Below, one piece after another: positions 12,561-27,500 of a stretch of 64,000 nt of DNA. Position 1 is the stretch's first letter. Each line of letters starts with the position of its first letter. Source of the DNA: Rhodamnia argentea (Eukaryota; Streptophyta; Magnoliopsida; Myrtales; Myrtaceae). The translations under genes and the position numbers were made by a program. The stretch lies in the NCBI RefSeq assembly GCF_020921035.1, contig NC_063160.1, positions 21,859,595-21,923,594 of the forward strand, read 5' to 3'. A model generated the notes under the pieces. It did not search any database. It had not been told where the DNA came from and worked only from the letters and a program-made list of their open reading frames with translations.

Positions 12561-14143
12561 ATGGGGAGTCTCCAACTGTACCCGCCACTCCCGCCGAACA
12601 TCCTCCGCCGTCACGAGCCGGCGGCCCCCCCGGCCAAGGCGTCGCACATTCGGTGCGCATTGAGCAAGCACGGCCAGCGGTTGCTCCGCAACCTCTCCGC
12701 CGCCGCCGGAGATGCCGCAGCGGCGGACAGGCTGATGAGGAAGTTCGTCGCGAGCTCGCCCAAATCCGCCTCGCTCAACGCTCTCTCCCACCTCCTCCCT
12801 CATCCCCACCTCTCCTCTCTCGCTCTCCCTGTAAGCTCTCTCTCGTCTTCGAAGGAACAGTCCAATGGCGAAATCGCTATGCGTCGCGATCTCAGTCGCT
12901 CCCATTTCATGTCGAGAAAATCGTGACAAACAAGAGGATCAATGGGTCGCAGTAGATGTATTCTGCTTTCTTCTCTCTCTGTATCAATCACGAGCTTCTG
13001 GGTTTTATGCAGTTCTATGCGAAGATCCGTGAAGCGTCATGGTTCAGGTGGAACGCCAAGCTAGCTGCGGACCTCATCGCCTCGCTCGAGAAGCAGGGAT
13101 TGACCGCAGAATCGGAGAGCCTCGCTGCCGAAGCAATTGCTAAACTAGGGCTAAGAGACAGAGACACTGCGCTTTTGTACTGCAATTTGCTTGATTCCCT
13201 TTCCGAATTGAGATCTGAGAGAGGGTTCGATACTTACCTCTCTCGTTTGAAGCAGATCGTGCATGATTCCTCCTCGGCTTATGTAAAACGCAGAGGTTAC
13301 GAGTCTATGATCAAAGGTCTAAGCAAGATGGGGCGGCCAGGTGAGGCGGAGGGCTTGATGGATGAGATGAGATTAATAGGAATTGCAGTATCTGATTTTG
13401 AGGTTAGAGCTGTTATGTACGGATATGGGAAGCTTGGGCTGTTTGATGATATGAGCAGAAACGTAGACAAAATGGACGCACAAGGATTCGAGATCGACAC
13501 GGTTTGCGCCAACATGGTTCTCTCGTCTTATGGGAACAGCCATGACCTGTCCAGAATGCTGTCGTGGCTTCGCCGAATGAAGACGACAGCAATTCCCTTT
13601 TCGATCAGGACTTACAACACGGTCTCGAACTCTTGTCCAACGATCTCGTTGCTGCTGCAAGATTCCTCTAGCCTTCCGCTGTCGATCGAGGAGCTGAACA
13701 GGGCTTTGGATGGCGAAGAAGGCATGCTGGTCAAGGAACTGGTCGACTCGCCAGTTCTGAGCGAGGCAATGGAGTGGGATCCATTGGAGGCGAAGTTGGA
13801 TCTGCACAGAATGCACCTGGGCTCTGCTTACCTGATCATGTTGCAGTGGGTGGAAGAGATGCAACGCAGGCTCAATGGCGGAGAATATGTGATTCCAGCA
13901 GAGGTTACAGTGGTTTGTGGGTCGGGGAAACATAGTTCCATCAGAGGGGAATCGCCGGTGAAGCAGATGGTCAAGGCAATGCTCGGTCGGCTGAAAAGTC
14001 CAATGAGGATTGATCGGAGGAACGTCGGTTGTTTTGTTGCCAAGGGAAGAGTTCTCAAGAAATGGTTATGTGCGGATTCAGGAGGAAGTGCTTCTTACAT
14101 GTCACTGTCATCGATGGATAGAGTAGAGGCAGCAGGAGAGTAG
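12561..14143 (+). CDS. PPR-SMR protein, similar to Arabidopsis At2g17033
   Basis: Two exons: 12561-12830 and 13013-14143, 466 aa, with a GTAAGC donor and TTATGCAG acceptor in phase 0. ATG 12561 (MGSLQLYPPLPPN) is preferred; the longer frame upstream opens only with TTG. The N-terminus is Pro/Ala/Arg-rich and may be an organellar presequence. Degenerate PPR helix pairs fill roughly residues 180-320 (YESMIKGLSKMGRPGEAEGL, MYGYGKLGLFDDM). The SMR domain is at about 352-442, with LDLHRMHLGSA for the LDxH motif and VVCGSGKHS for the TGxG-like motif, then FVAKGRVLKKWLC. PPR proteins bind organellar RNA, and SMR domains in this group can cleave or bind nucleic acid. The specific RNA target is unknown. 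A tail of about 23 residues follows the SMR core. It is convergent with ATR. Confidence 0.92.
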
Positions 14144-15598
14144 AATGTCAAAGAAGTGACCTTAGGTCATCAGGAAGAATTGAGGAAAATTGTGAATAGT
14201 ATCCTTGGTACGAAGAAAGGAAAATTATGAGAATGGTGAAGTTATCCTTTTTCGACTTAGCATGTGACGTGAATGTGCCTGGTGACCGCATGCCCGGATG
14301 CAATCACGAAATGTCTTGCACCTGCTCTAGAGGTCGATCACGGCATTATAGTGTCTCTTCACACTCGTGTCCCAAAGGACCCAGGAGATTGAGTAGTACA
14401 TACAGGCGCTTGTCCTCCAGACAAATCTGAACCCGCCCGAGGAGAAGAGGCTCTTTCCGCTTTCATGCCCATGAAAGTGCCAGACCTAGATGTCCATACG
14501 CAGCATTGTTATCATGTCCAGACCCAATTCTCCAAAGATTCTGTTCACGGTTGAAACAATTTCAGGACTTCAATTTTCTCATTCAAACTAGCACGCACGC
14601 GCTTCTGCCAGTACATGAAAGTTCAAAAGAGAGGAGCGGGGCACAAAATGCTCTTCCGTGGCCCCGTTACTGCAAAAACTGATCCAGGAGATGCTCCCAT
14701 CTCGTCTCTTGATGTCATGGCAAGTACTCGCACCTACAGATAGCATATTGCAGGACACTCTGATTAGTGCATGTCGCCGCAGCGACATATTCCACATGAT
14801 TCTGAGGACATCATATAGGTGTTCAATATCCAAAAGCTGGGGCCCTCGGAGACAGGCCATTTGTGAATTAACCCATATGAAAACAAGAGGCATCAGAAGT
14901 AAAAGCGGCTACCTGAAGGCTCAAACAGCTTTAGCATAACCTCTCAATTACCACAGTGCATAGATTCAGATACACACGGATGAGCAATCCGTCCACTACA
15001 AGCATTAAAGAGTTGCCACGACATCAGGTTGAGAAAGTTCATGTTCCTTGATCGTGTTTCTTTTGTAGTGTCCAGATCGGCGTTCACGTGGAGAAGCCAA
15101 CCACACCGAAGCCGCTGTAAATTCGAGAAATAATAGCAACCTGCGTAAAGAAAGTGAACTAAGTTATCACATCACAGAAGATTGAAACCATTGTTGTCGA
15201 ATTCACTGCTTTAAGAAAATGGTGACCTGTATAAAGAAAGTGAGGGAAGGAATCACAAAACAGTGAGGTCTATCCTGTAGAGGTACTCAAATTGGATTAG
15301 TGATTGATTTCTAGGTTTCGCTATAAATGAAGATGAACTAGTTTTGATAATAAGAAGCAATGAGTTGTTCATCATGAAATACACTCGATCATGGCCAATG
15401 TATGAAGGGCGCATCAATCTAAACTTTGCACAAGATTGCATGTATGGGAACGGCGGAATTGCTTGTACAATCTCCCTGAGAAAATCCTCATGGAAGGCTA
15501 CTCTGCAAATCAAAGTTAAATATTACACATAGAGAACTCGAGATAAAATGCAGCCTACCTGCTTCAGTGTTAGCAGTACTTTCTCGGAGCAGTTATTC
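14144..15598. other. Intergenic region between convergent PPR-SMR and ATR genes
   Basis: About 1.45 kb of presumed 3' UTRs of both genes. A short motif around ATAAAGAAAGTGA occurs twice (near 15146 and 15231). Open frames here lack recognisable domains and I do not call them. Confidence 0.55.
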
Positions 15599-18500
15599 CT
15601 AAAACCACGGCATCCACCATATATACATTTTCCCCAGATTCTTGAGTGAAACTGCCTCGGCAATCAGGCGCCGTGCTTGACCTTCAACAGCTAAAGGCAA
15701 AGATGGGGCAGCGCCAACACCTACAACAACTCCTTGCAGCCTTGCTTCAATATTACTGATGGCTCGCTGCAACAGAACAGAACAATTTGTTTACAACAGC
15801 CAGTGTGGTGCTAAACACAATCACCTGAAAACAGACATGTCAGATTACTAGCCAATGGTCCATTTGATAGGCCTGACCGCCCGCCAAATTTCCAACATTA
15901 TTCCTCAAAATCACTGGTTGGTATAGCTAAAAAAACTTGCCGTGTATTTTAGATACCTTAGACTAAGATTCACAGTTCATAGTTCCTTGGTTGGTTTCTC
16001 CAGGATACTATTTCTCCTTCTAGCAACAGAATGTTTCAGGTTTTAATTTCTATTATAGTGTCCTTCAGCATGTCCACATCAATATTCAATTTCAAGCCTG
16101 CACAAAATTGAACTATTTTCCGTTCCAGGAAACAAAAAAATTGGGACCATGAATTATCTTTAGCTTTCTTTTCTTTCTTTTCTTCTATTTTTTTGGTAAG
16201 AAAAGAATGTAGAGATAGATTTTTAGCTTTCTTTTAATTTGAATTAATCGAGAGATTAAACATTCTTTAGCTTAAAAATATTAAACAACATCTTCATCAA
16301 TTAGCTTAAACTTTTAGGAATAGTTGGCAGTGGTTCCGAGAAATTTAAGAATAAGAGATCCCAAGTTCAAATCTATGCAAGCCCCTAATTTGGCTCCCTA
16401 ATTATATATTTCCACGATTCAGTGTTATGTCAAAGTCTAGCCTACGCACGCCTTAAACTACTAGATTAAGTTTATAAAACGCGGTCGTCCCACAAAAGTA
16501 GATCTTCATTTTGTGGAACAGAAATATCCTTTTGAGGTACATATGTTGCCAAATATCAAATATGATGCTTGTAATGAGATGTGAACCTGCGCGTGTGGGT
16601 TTTGAACTTCTATGCCACTGGACTTATGAGATTTTGTCCACTCCACCAAAGGATCATGTATAAATGTTTCAAGCACACTCATCAATGTTTCCCTGTGTGT
16701 CCTCAACACAGAAAGAGTGATTTCACAAACCTTCAGAAAGATGCCCTCGTACCCAGTGATGCCCAATCCATCAATCATGTTCTGAAAGGTTCATTGGACA
16801 CGCTCATTATATCAAAAGCAGAGTCATCTAGGTATAGTATGTAGTGGACAACTTAGAAATGAACTTTCTAATCATGACTTAATGCATTATGTACATGTCT
16901 GAAGAAGCTCTCTCAAAGATTTTCAATGGCAGAAGTGCAGACTCCACCAAGCTACTAAAAAAGCATTGCCATCATGTTGCAAACTCTCCAACGGAAAAAT
17001 TCATATGAAACTGCATACTGCAGGAAGATTTTGATTTGTGTCATATCAGAAAATCTTGTCTACTGACATTTCAGAGCTAATTAAGCATATTAATGAGTCT
17101 AACCAGAATTAAACAACTGCATGCAGGACACAAAAGTTAATGAGCTGCCTTACTTGTGTTAATCTAAAAGGCACCAATTCAGGCTTTTCCAGTTGCAGGC
17201 CTTTGTCAAATAAGCAACTGAAGTCAACATGAACACAGTCACCCGTGGTAGAATCAAAGAGAATGTTCTCGCCATGCCTATCACCAAGACCCACGATATG
17301 TCCAACCATTGACCAAACAGCAGAAGTGTGAGCATATGCTATCCGAGCCCTAAACCAAGCAGCAGGCTCCGAGAAAGTGGTCAAGAACCATCTATGGAAG
17401 ACCGGAGGAAACATGGGAAGAATTCTGTTCTTTAGCATTTCATCTTCTGGCATTTTGCCCTGGCACTGATCATAAATCCGTTTAATTTGCGGATTCGTCC
17501 TCTGCCTATCAAATTTGCCGCAAGTAATATATACATCTTGAAGTATATGTCGAAGTCCACGGGTGTGGGGAACCCATTCTATCATTCCGCAGTCCTCTGT
17601 CAGGGGAACCACTGCAAATGTGCAAATATAAAGCTTTCTTCGACGACTTTCGGGATATTTAGATAACAAACGGTTTATCATTGCGTTAAACTCCATCATA
17701 CGGGCATCTTTTCGGAGATCATCCTTCGGCTTGCAAAGGAATGGTCGCTCAATGCCATCACTGCCCAGCAGTATAATCTGAAATGTACAACAACATGGCT
17801 TTTACTTGCCAATACATTTAGAAAGACCCCCCACCAAAAGAATGAGGCGTTTCTGTTTGGTTTCAGTAACATTCCATAATATCATTATAACAAATCCCTG
17901 CTCTCCCGATTGCCATGTTTTACATGTCTAAGAGCCTTGAACATGTCATTTTAAAAAGTACATCATATTTTCCTTAAAATTACCCTGTACGCAACAAACT
18001 CATGATCTTACTTTATATTAAGATTGACGGAACCTTAGGACTTTGTTTCCTACGACAAACTGCAAGGCCCTAGCACTCATCCTATGGTGAAACAAGTTAA
18101 GGCTATCCTAATCTAGAAAGTACAGGAAATGTTCTTTCTTTGCAAAACCCAAAGACAAGAACATTCAGGCAAACCCTTCTATTTTTTCCTAGCATTCAGG
18201 GAATCTTATCTAAACCAATTTTACAGTAGAAACATACCTTCTTAGGTCTTTGAAGAGATGAAAGAATCTCAGCCTCATCAGCTATCCCTGATATTATGGG
18301 AAGATCAATAGAACTAAAGATGTCTGAAGCAAGGGTTCCTTTCGTATTCTGATCATATGTAGGTAGAGTAACAGCAAGAGACTGTTGGATTGGCATTATG
18401 ATATCCACTGGCATCATCCTCTTCAAGGCACTGAATTCAGTTGCAATGTTAATTGTCCTTGCTTTTGGCTGCCCGGCATTGAAGCATAGCTTGATAAGAT

Positions 18501-21500
18501 GGTCAATAAGACCGGCAAACTGGATAAACAGATTGGTGCCACTATTTCCCTGGCTAAAGCCCTTCCGTGCAGCTTGTATAATTTCTGCTGATGCCTCCCG
18601 CCTTGAAGGTACAGTAGATTTTGATACTGCTGCCATTATCCAGAGAGCTTGCTGTGGATACTGACGGAGAACAGAGGTAATTATGTGTTTCACGAGTCGA
18701 ACAATTTCTTCATTCTGATGGCAAATTCTTGAAACTAATTGAGGCAGTACTGTCAACCATTGATAAGTTGGCAAGTCCTTCAGGCAGCCCCTCATAATAC
18801 TCATAACCTGACCAAAAGAAAAACAAGAACACGTCCAATACATAGCAGAATCAGTTCAAAACTGAAAATTCAAATCTTAAGGTGAATTATTGACTAATCC
18901 ATGTGCGAAAAGATTTTTCTACCTTTCCATGGACACTTTTCAAATCTTTGTTGGATGATAAGCTACTTTTCTGATAAAAGCTTCCAAAATCAAACCAAAG
19001 GGTTAACAACCTTGGAAGGGCTTGAAACAGATTCTTGTGACCTCTGTGAAGCCCCTTGGCATAAAACAACAGGACATCAGGCAGGTAAGACCACCAACAC
19101 TTCTCAGCATTTAAGTTTGCAGACGTTGAAACAGCAGAAGACGATGAAACTGTTCTGGGACCTGGTTCAAAGTTTTCTTCTTGGCGCTTACGAGCATCAA
19201 CTAGCACTTCATCGCAATACTTAGCCATATAGAAGTATCCTTTTTCCCACTTAGGCTGCAGTTCCCTCACCCTTGTGTAAAGACTGATCACATCTTCTTT
19301 CTGCTTCTGCCCAGTATAATGGATCCACCGAGAATAAAGCAGCAGACTCTTAGCAATATCACGATTTTCATTTAGAGCCTGAGTATCACAAGGTAAAGGT
19401 GGCAAGTTCAGAGGAACCAGGGAAAGGCTGCTAATTGACGATATTGCAGCAGAACCAACAACCTCCACTGGCATATTGAGGAGAGATTGCTGCAGTTCTG
19501 CAATGGCACCATCTGTGCGTCTAGTGCTCCAGAGAAGTTTAGCCTTTTCCATGTGAACATTAGGTGCAACTGAAGCCTGAGCTTCTACAATGGCCCTATT
19601 TGCCGTCTCATAATGACCGGCCAAGCGACAGAGCTTCGCATATTGCACCCAGCAATTCCCAACTTGAGCACCTAGAGCACTGGAATGAAAAACCAGTCTC
19701 CGCAAAGCTAAAAGTGGTTCTCTTGCCCAGAGTGAAGATTGTGTAAACTTGAGCCGATTTTCCCAATTCTCCATTAGCTTTGAGAATTCCAAATCTCCCA
19801 CCTGAAATGACTTCTCTAAGAAAGACTCATTGACAAGTAGTGCATGGAAGTCCTCTAGCTCACGTAGAAAGTGAAGCTTTACGACATATGGGTAAGCACG
19901 CACATAAGAGTCCATGCCAGCGGCAGCCAGGGGGGCAATCAAGGCTTGTTTGGAAAAAGCAATTTTCTCGCCAACCAAAAATTGATCCTTTTTCATCATT
20001 GCCTGGAGAATCTTTGCGACATCCATGTCAAAGGAAGCATTACTCTCAGAGCTGCTACATAGTAGACCATCTTCATTGGCTCCATTAAGATATTCATCCA
20101 TCAAATCCCACCGGCCAAGCCTCCATGCAGCCTGCACTCCTTGCATGGACCATGTTTTCTTGTATTGAGGGATCCTAGCAATTAAGCCATCAACATGGGT
20201 GACCATGGCCTGAAGGTGACACATATTTAATAAACAGTTGAGCACATCTGAATGCCGCTGAACTGAAGTAGGTTCCATCTGCAAAGCCTGTTCACAAGAA
20301 GTTAAAACTTCAGCCCAATTCCCCGCTTTCTTGTTTATAAGGAGCTGGTCTTGCAAACTTAATGATCTACGCAAACATGCCAAGCCTGATAAGCCATCAG
20401 GCTCATCAAGACAGCTATATATTTCCATCAAATAGGAAACATCCCCATCTTCAAATGTGTTACTGGTTTCAGCTGCAGGATTGAATGAACCAGTTCTTTC
20501 CCGCACATGAGATTCAAAGTACATCAAAGCCCTTGCATATGCCTGACACCTGAAGGAGGCTCTAGCAAGGGTCACCTTTGGTATTGCAGCCAAAAGCTCT
20601 GAAACATTTTTACACTGAATGATAAGATCTGAGGAAAAACTTGGACTTGAATCTTTTGCCTTAGAAAGGTGCTGCTTTGAGGCAGAAGATTGTAAAGAGG
20701 GGGAAAGAGCTAGATCTTGGCCAATATCGTCAACCCATTGGCCAAGATTGTCGAGCAGAGTAAATATAGCTTGAATGCAAACTTCACTTTGCCCACAACT
20801 GATTCCATGAACCAACACACCACTGTTTTCCGAAGCTGCTGCCTCAAGCACAGAGAGAATTTCTTCTGTTATGCCATGACGCGCCTCCTCCGTTCCATGA
20901 CAGACAGCATTCAGGACTAAATATGGCAGCAGATATATAGCAGTTTGCATGTCATGGCGAACAATCCCTCTGCAAGAATTAAAAATGCTTGCACGTGGAC
21001 CTGTAGCATGTGTAGTCAACTTCTTAATCCAGTAATATATCCATCTTCTGAATGACATAGAAGGGCGATAAATTGGACCACTCGATGCAGAATCACTCGT
21101 ATTAGGAAGCTGAAATCTGGAGGTTAGGCAAGGAGCAATTATCTCTTTCACATAATTTGAAAATCGAGCCCATAATTTCTGACCCCTGGAATTGACATCA
21201 GCAGAACCATTTTTGCTATTGCTTCCAGCATAAGTCGCCTTTGAAGTACTTCTGTTCTGCAGCATCTGCGACGTAAAAGCATCAACATTCTCATCTAGTG
21301 ATGCTTCACAACCAGCAATCTTCAGCAACTCCTGAATCGCTAGAGCAGCAGAGTCTTGAATAATCGTATCCGGTGCAGCTCTGAAAGCCCTAGCCAGGTG
21401 CTTGTGGATCAACCCAAAAATAAGATCATCATCGGAGCACTCAATTTTAAAACGCTGGGATGAAAACCCCCTAACTTTGGCAGGATCGACTGCCCCCAGG

Positions 21501-24500
21501 GCTCCAATGCAATCAGCACAGACTAGCTTAAGTTTCTGACCTACTACTGTTCTCGACTCTTCTGCACATCCTCTGAGTAAAGATCTAATCAGAGTACTTA
21601 AAACATCCATGTCTGAAGCCACCTCGCCAGTAATTAAAGCTGCAACATCTTCCCTTTTTGTGTTCAGCAGTTTGCTCAATTCACATGCCCCCATGTACCT
21701 GACATTCAAATTCTCATGATTTAGACCACTGACAACATCACGTAACTGATCCTTCAGGGTCATTGACCCCCGGGCTTCCTGTATTGTCTTATTCACCTCT
21801 GCTAGAGCAGATATACTTGGCAAGGGTGGGAATTCACGAATATGCTGCTTCAAAATTACTTTGTTCTTTAAGACGAGCTCTTCTAAAATCTCCACCACTT
21901 TATTGAAATAATTAGAACTATTTTTCCCATCTCTCTCAATAAAAGGAATAAGAGAGGCAAAAACTTGGGAGCTCACATGTGCAATGCTAGATGGAGATAC
22001 CTCACCCAACTGTCTAATAAAGAAGTGTAGGACAGAGAGACCTTCAAATTGGAGAGATTCTTTACCAATAGAATGCATGATAAGCACCATTAGTTTTGGT
22101 ATATAGGTACTAAGCTGAGAACCCATCATGTTGATTAGCATCTCAATACGTTTTAGAGCTTGTTTCTGCAATAAAAGATCCTCTGAATGGAGCAATTTTC
22201 TATCAACACTGTTAAGAAGGCCAACAAAGTGATTTTTCAGAAAGTGGGGAAGATCTTCACCTCCAGTAAGAACTCTTGCGACCTCCTTAACCATCTCCGG
22301 AACTCTTGCTAATCTGGGTGTGTGGCACGCAGAAAGTAAATAAAAATAAGACTTTCAGGCTATGTCCAAAGTACATGAAGTTCAAAAAGTACAATTCAAA
22401 AGAAGTCATCACAATTAATAGAGAGAAGAGGGAACTTCATCTAGCAGTCAAAATACATATACAAGAGGACACCTCAAAGAAAAAAATCAACATAATAGAA
22501 CATAGTAATTGATACTATACGCATGTAAATATGTAGACACACACGCATGCACAAGTGCCAAGACCATTTGCTTAAGAAGCAGAACAGCACAGATTAACCT
22601 GTTCTCTTGAAGATTAATACGACAGGAGATATAGAGACAGAGAAATGGTATTGAAAATAAATTCACAAGAATAAAATCCATATAACACCAATGGAGAAAA
22701 CTACACCTGCTGCCTGTTTCATCTGAGTCACCACCATCAGTGAAGCATACAAGTTCATCCAGCAGAGCAGGTAATGCGGCAGCAAAAATTTCTTTACTAT
22801 CTGAACCAGTTTGCTCATGGTAAAACTGCAGAGCAGCAAGCAATTTCTGTTCATTTGCTTGACAGAGAGCAAAAGCAAGCACTTTCGGCAGCCAATTAAC
22901 AACCAGTGGCACCAAATCCATGTTTAAGGACTTAGCAAACTCATGTAAGGTGTCAAGTGCTTTATCATCGTCATCCTGAGATACCACAAGCTTAGGCAGA
23001 ACAACAGGAATCATCATCTTAAGAAGATCTTCAACTTCGATCCCAAAAACAGCTTCCGCAAACTCTCTAACCATTCTTGGACGGCTCGCCAGTCTTGCCG
23101 AGAGATAATCATAGACCTTATTTCTGACATGAACAACTTTTGAAAGAATTACTTCAAGTCCTCCTCCTTTGATATGGAAATAGCACGACTTGCCTATCAA
23201 TCTCGATGCATTCGTCCGCACAGTAACACGAGGGTTATCTAGTTGATCGATCAATAAAATTAGGGAAGACAAGAAAAGCTTGCTCTGGACATCAACAGCA
23301 ATCATAATTTCTGCTATAGACTCCAAAAGAGTTTCAGAAAGCTGTGGGTCTATTGCTTCTCCCAATGCATTATTAATAATGTCCAAGAATAATTGTTCTG
23401 CGCTTCTGTTTTGAGTGTTTTCAACTGAGAAAAGAAGAGTCAAAATCAATTTATCAGTGAAGTAACCAATCTGAGAGCAGAATGCTTCTCTTACCCCCTT
23501 CTGTCTGCACACGAGCAGATATTTAATGCATGCTATCCATTCAGTTCTCGTTTCAACTGAAGTATGTTGAATCCCATGTACAAGGATTCGTCGAATGTTG
23601 TGCACACAAGCAATTTGCACCTCTTCAGATGACTCGTCATAGAGAATTTCGAAAAACAAGGACTGCAGTTGGATGAATTCATCACTCAGCCAGACATGAG
23701 CCCACTGTCCATCAGGAAAAGATATGACATTGGCATCTGGTTCTTGACGGCAAACACCATGTCCGTCACACTTCAAACACGAGAAGCCTTGTAATAAGAG
23801 GTCTATTGTCATACTAAGTATCTGATCTTCCGTATCAAAAAATAGTTTACAAAAGCTCTTATCAGGACAGCCAGTGCCATTGCCATTGCCAGACTCATAA
23901 AGGCACGACAAATAGCCAAGGGAAAACGGAATAACTTTCTTGACCTTTTCATGATTGTAACTCCCCAGGACTCTGCAAACAAAGAAGGAAACAGAATCAT
24001 AAATGAGTTGGAAGTGTCAAAAACCCATTAAGGCATGTTCTTATGGAAACCTTTACAGTTATGCAGGATGAGAATGGTTTTTATTAGCACCCTCGATTCC
24101 TTCCTACAAAATTGTAAGCCCGCCCCTGCCTCATCCATCCTTTTTGGGATGGAGTAATTATATTATATATTCATGAACCAGAGGAGATCTCTAGTATTAA
24201 GATCGTGGAAGATCTTCCTGAAACTTAACCCAGTTGATTCATTCCCCTAAAGTAATAAAACCTTTAGTCGAGCTCTTTTTTTTTTTTTTTTTGGGTGGCA
24301 TTTAGTTGAGCTATTGAAACATACATGAAAATGCACAGATTTCAGCATGTTTCACTTACTTCAGCCTTCCAAACAAACTTGACATTACTGCAAGGCCATA
24401 CGAAAGGACAATGATGGGCATAGATATGATAGCTTCAACAACTACATCTTCAGCTTCATCTTGAAGGCATAAATCCAGAATTTCAAGAACACTTTCAGCA

Positions 24501-27500
24501 GCAAAGGAATGACCAAGCTTAGATAGAATTTGGACAGAGTAAAGTTTTGTCTTCCATTGAGGACTACGATCAGAGACTGCAAAAGCATGTGTCCATGGAA
24601 GCTTGAGGACTCCTATCAGAGCATTTGCATTACCTTCCTCATCTCTCAAAAACTTCTTCATTAAGATAGGGCCTAGTTTGAAGATGAAAAAATGTCAAAA
24701 AGGTAATCTAGAAAAAGATGAACTATATTAGATCCATAGACATGACAGATGGACTTCCAGATTGCAAAGTATCACATTAACACTAATAGTTCACTCCAAC
24801 TATGAAATCTATCAAGTTTTGTAGTTTATTGAACCTAAAGAGAAAGTCAATGTTCTATCTTCTTTGTAATTCAAAACCTACCAAAATAAACTATTAAAGC
24901 ATCAATGAAAAGATTCTGCAAAGGCATCAATGAAAAGATTCTGCAAAGGCATGTATGGTGCTCTAATCCACACACGTTTCAGGGTTAGAGATGAACAGAA
25001 AGCACATTCAATCATGTCAGGGAAAAATTGATGTACCAGTTGGCTATAGCAAGAGAACTAGGGACATTCCCCACTTATATAATTCTGAGGTATGGAGCAG
25101 GGTCAGGATGCATTAACTGGACTTTTTATATGTGATCCCCGTGCATTGATTAATTGCACTAAAACTAACAAGTGTCCGCCAAGGCACGGATGGGCAATCT
25201 GTGTGTTATTTGATGAGGTGTTTGATCAATTTGGAATCCTCATAAATTTTCAGCCTCCCTTAAATCCAATGTTCAATTACATGTGGAGATGACTTTTGGG
25301 ATTTTAAAATTTCATCATTTACATCAGCCACAAGACCACAAGAAATTTAAAAAGCCAATTTCAGTTTAGGAGAAAGAATCTGTTCCGTGTTGTCTTTGCT
25401 TTCCTGCAAATCGAATCATGTAGTTATTATGTATCCATCCACCATCCACTGCTTAGAAAGAAGCATCTGTACTGCATTGGCAAAACCTAGATCTTCATAT
25501 GTATACAGGATTCGGGTGCATGTCATACTCTGTACAAGCAACATGCTGTGAATGGCTTCCAGGTAGATGGCGATATCAAGCACAATGGATCTTCCTTGCT
25601 TCGCCTACAAAATGCAATAAACAATCAGCAGACAAGGGCAGACAATGACAAGAAATGGAAAACTGTTATCCTACCTCCTCAAATATCCAAGGGATCCATG
25701 AAATCATCTGCCGACAGGTGGACAGTGAAAGACTGGTCTTTGGGACCCTATAGAAGGCAATGCTAAGCATGCTAAGAGCTCTTAATGCAACATTCGGTTC
25801 TAAAGAACCAGGTTTAATAGCTGGCGACTTTAACAGATCAAGCAAAGAAACAATCAAAGTGTGAATGGGGTAGGCATAGCCTCTTTCACTTTCACAGGAA
25901 GCCAAATGAATCGCTTTGTGTTCTGATAAGATCTTAGAGGCAGGAGCTTCACTTGTATGATCAACCTTTTGGCGTTTGACATTAAAACTTTGCCTACCCT
26001 CAGAGGATCTCCTTTTCCCTCCAATACTTGAAAATTTGGTAGAATCATCGGATGAGATTAACAAATCTGGACAGCTTTCGTTGGTAATTTGGCCTCCGAC
26101 ATGATCAGGACTAAGAATTGATAGTGCTACTTGCAGGCATCTTATCAACAAAAAGCAAGGTTCTGGAGAACAAATCATTTGAAAAAGATAATCTGGTCTC
26201 CATATATAAGGTGGGCAAATTTTAGCAATCCTCACGTACGCATTGCATAAAGCAACCTGAAAATTTACAAATTAGATTATCAAATCCTTCTTGAAATTTT
26301 ACCTCATCAACAGGAAGATGCAGGCCAATGCAAGTGCCAGCAGAAAATGACCAAGCTTGCCAAGATAGGTTACTAACCTTAAGCTCTGGGCTCCTCGTCC
26401 TGAAAACTGACAGGGGAAAGACACTAATTAATTCTGAAGCTGTGTATCTGACAACATCATCAGGACAACAAGGGTGGAGTGCATCAAGACAATTGCCAAT
26501 TGATGCATCATAAACTTTGTTTCTGCAATGAGTTCCAGTCCAAACATTCCAAGAACTGTTAGGAGAAATCACTAGGAATAGCTGCCATAAGAGCAAGACA
26601 CGGGCCAAAATCTGCTAGAAAAGAGAAGGTGAACATGAAAATGCAGTCTATAACCCCTGGAATATGGTCTGTTCACCATAATAATGCTACCTACTACAGT
26701 GAAAATCACTGGGATGGCCTTGCTGCTGAGAGACTGCAAGGCATCTAATATCCCATAAATTGCATGTATATCAACTGCATATTCTAGAAGTCTTCTCAGA
26801 AACTGAGCTAAGAGCGGTTTGAATCTGGATGTGAGCTCTTCCAAAATCAGCTAAACCAAGAAACTTAGAACAAACAACTATGGAATACCTGAATACAGAA
26901 AGTCCATCTTTGTCCTCACTCAATATTGCTGATATCGACTGAATGAGACTCTCATAAGGAACTATATCATAGTTTACTGCCGATCCAATGATGCGTGCGA
27001 AGTCAAAACATGCCTTCAAAAAAATAAAATTAATCAGAAAACTCTATGGCAAATATCTGGACTAGAAGGAAAATATAAACATCTGAGAAGCTACTTGCAT
27101 AGCATAATAAACTGACAAAATGGCAGCTTACCATTTGCAAGTCACCATCTCCATAACATAAGAGACAACATGCTGAAGATACAAAAGACAAACTAAGGAG
27201 ACCTTCTACAAATACAGTTCCCTCTGTTAAGCATTTACTCAGAAGCTTAACCATCCAAGTGGCAAAGTACTGCCACCTTCTTTTAGCAGAAAGGTTCATC
27301 AAAAGGCCATATCCATCATTCGGTTTATTACTTGCTGGAAGATCGCATAAGCAAGCTGGATCGCCAAATATACCAGTAAAGGACCCGCTGAAACACCTTA
27401 GATCCAATCTAGTGCATTCAGAAATGCTTGATTCATCTGTACAGAGGGATGCTACGTGCAATATATCTGGCAAGAGAAAAGCATATTAGTGCCATAGGTA

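Noticed and set aside
14588-14939. Opposed frames of about 100 codons between PPR-SMR and ATR
   Set aside because: They lack any recognisable domain, mirror each other on both strands and lie in expected 3' UTR sequence.
26698-26850. Inclusion of the intron 5 segment in the main ATR model
   Set aside because: Joined after exon 5 it creates an immediate stop, and exon 5 to exon 6 directly matches ATR homologues.
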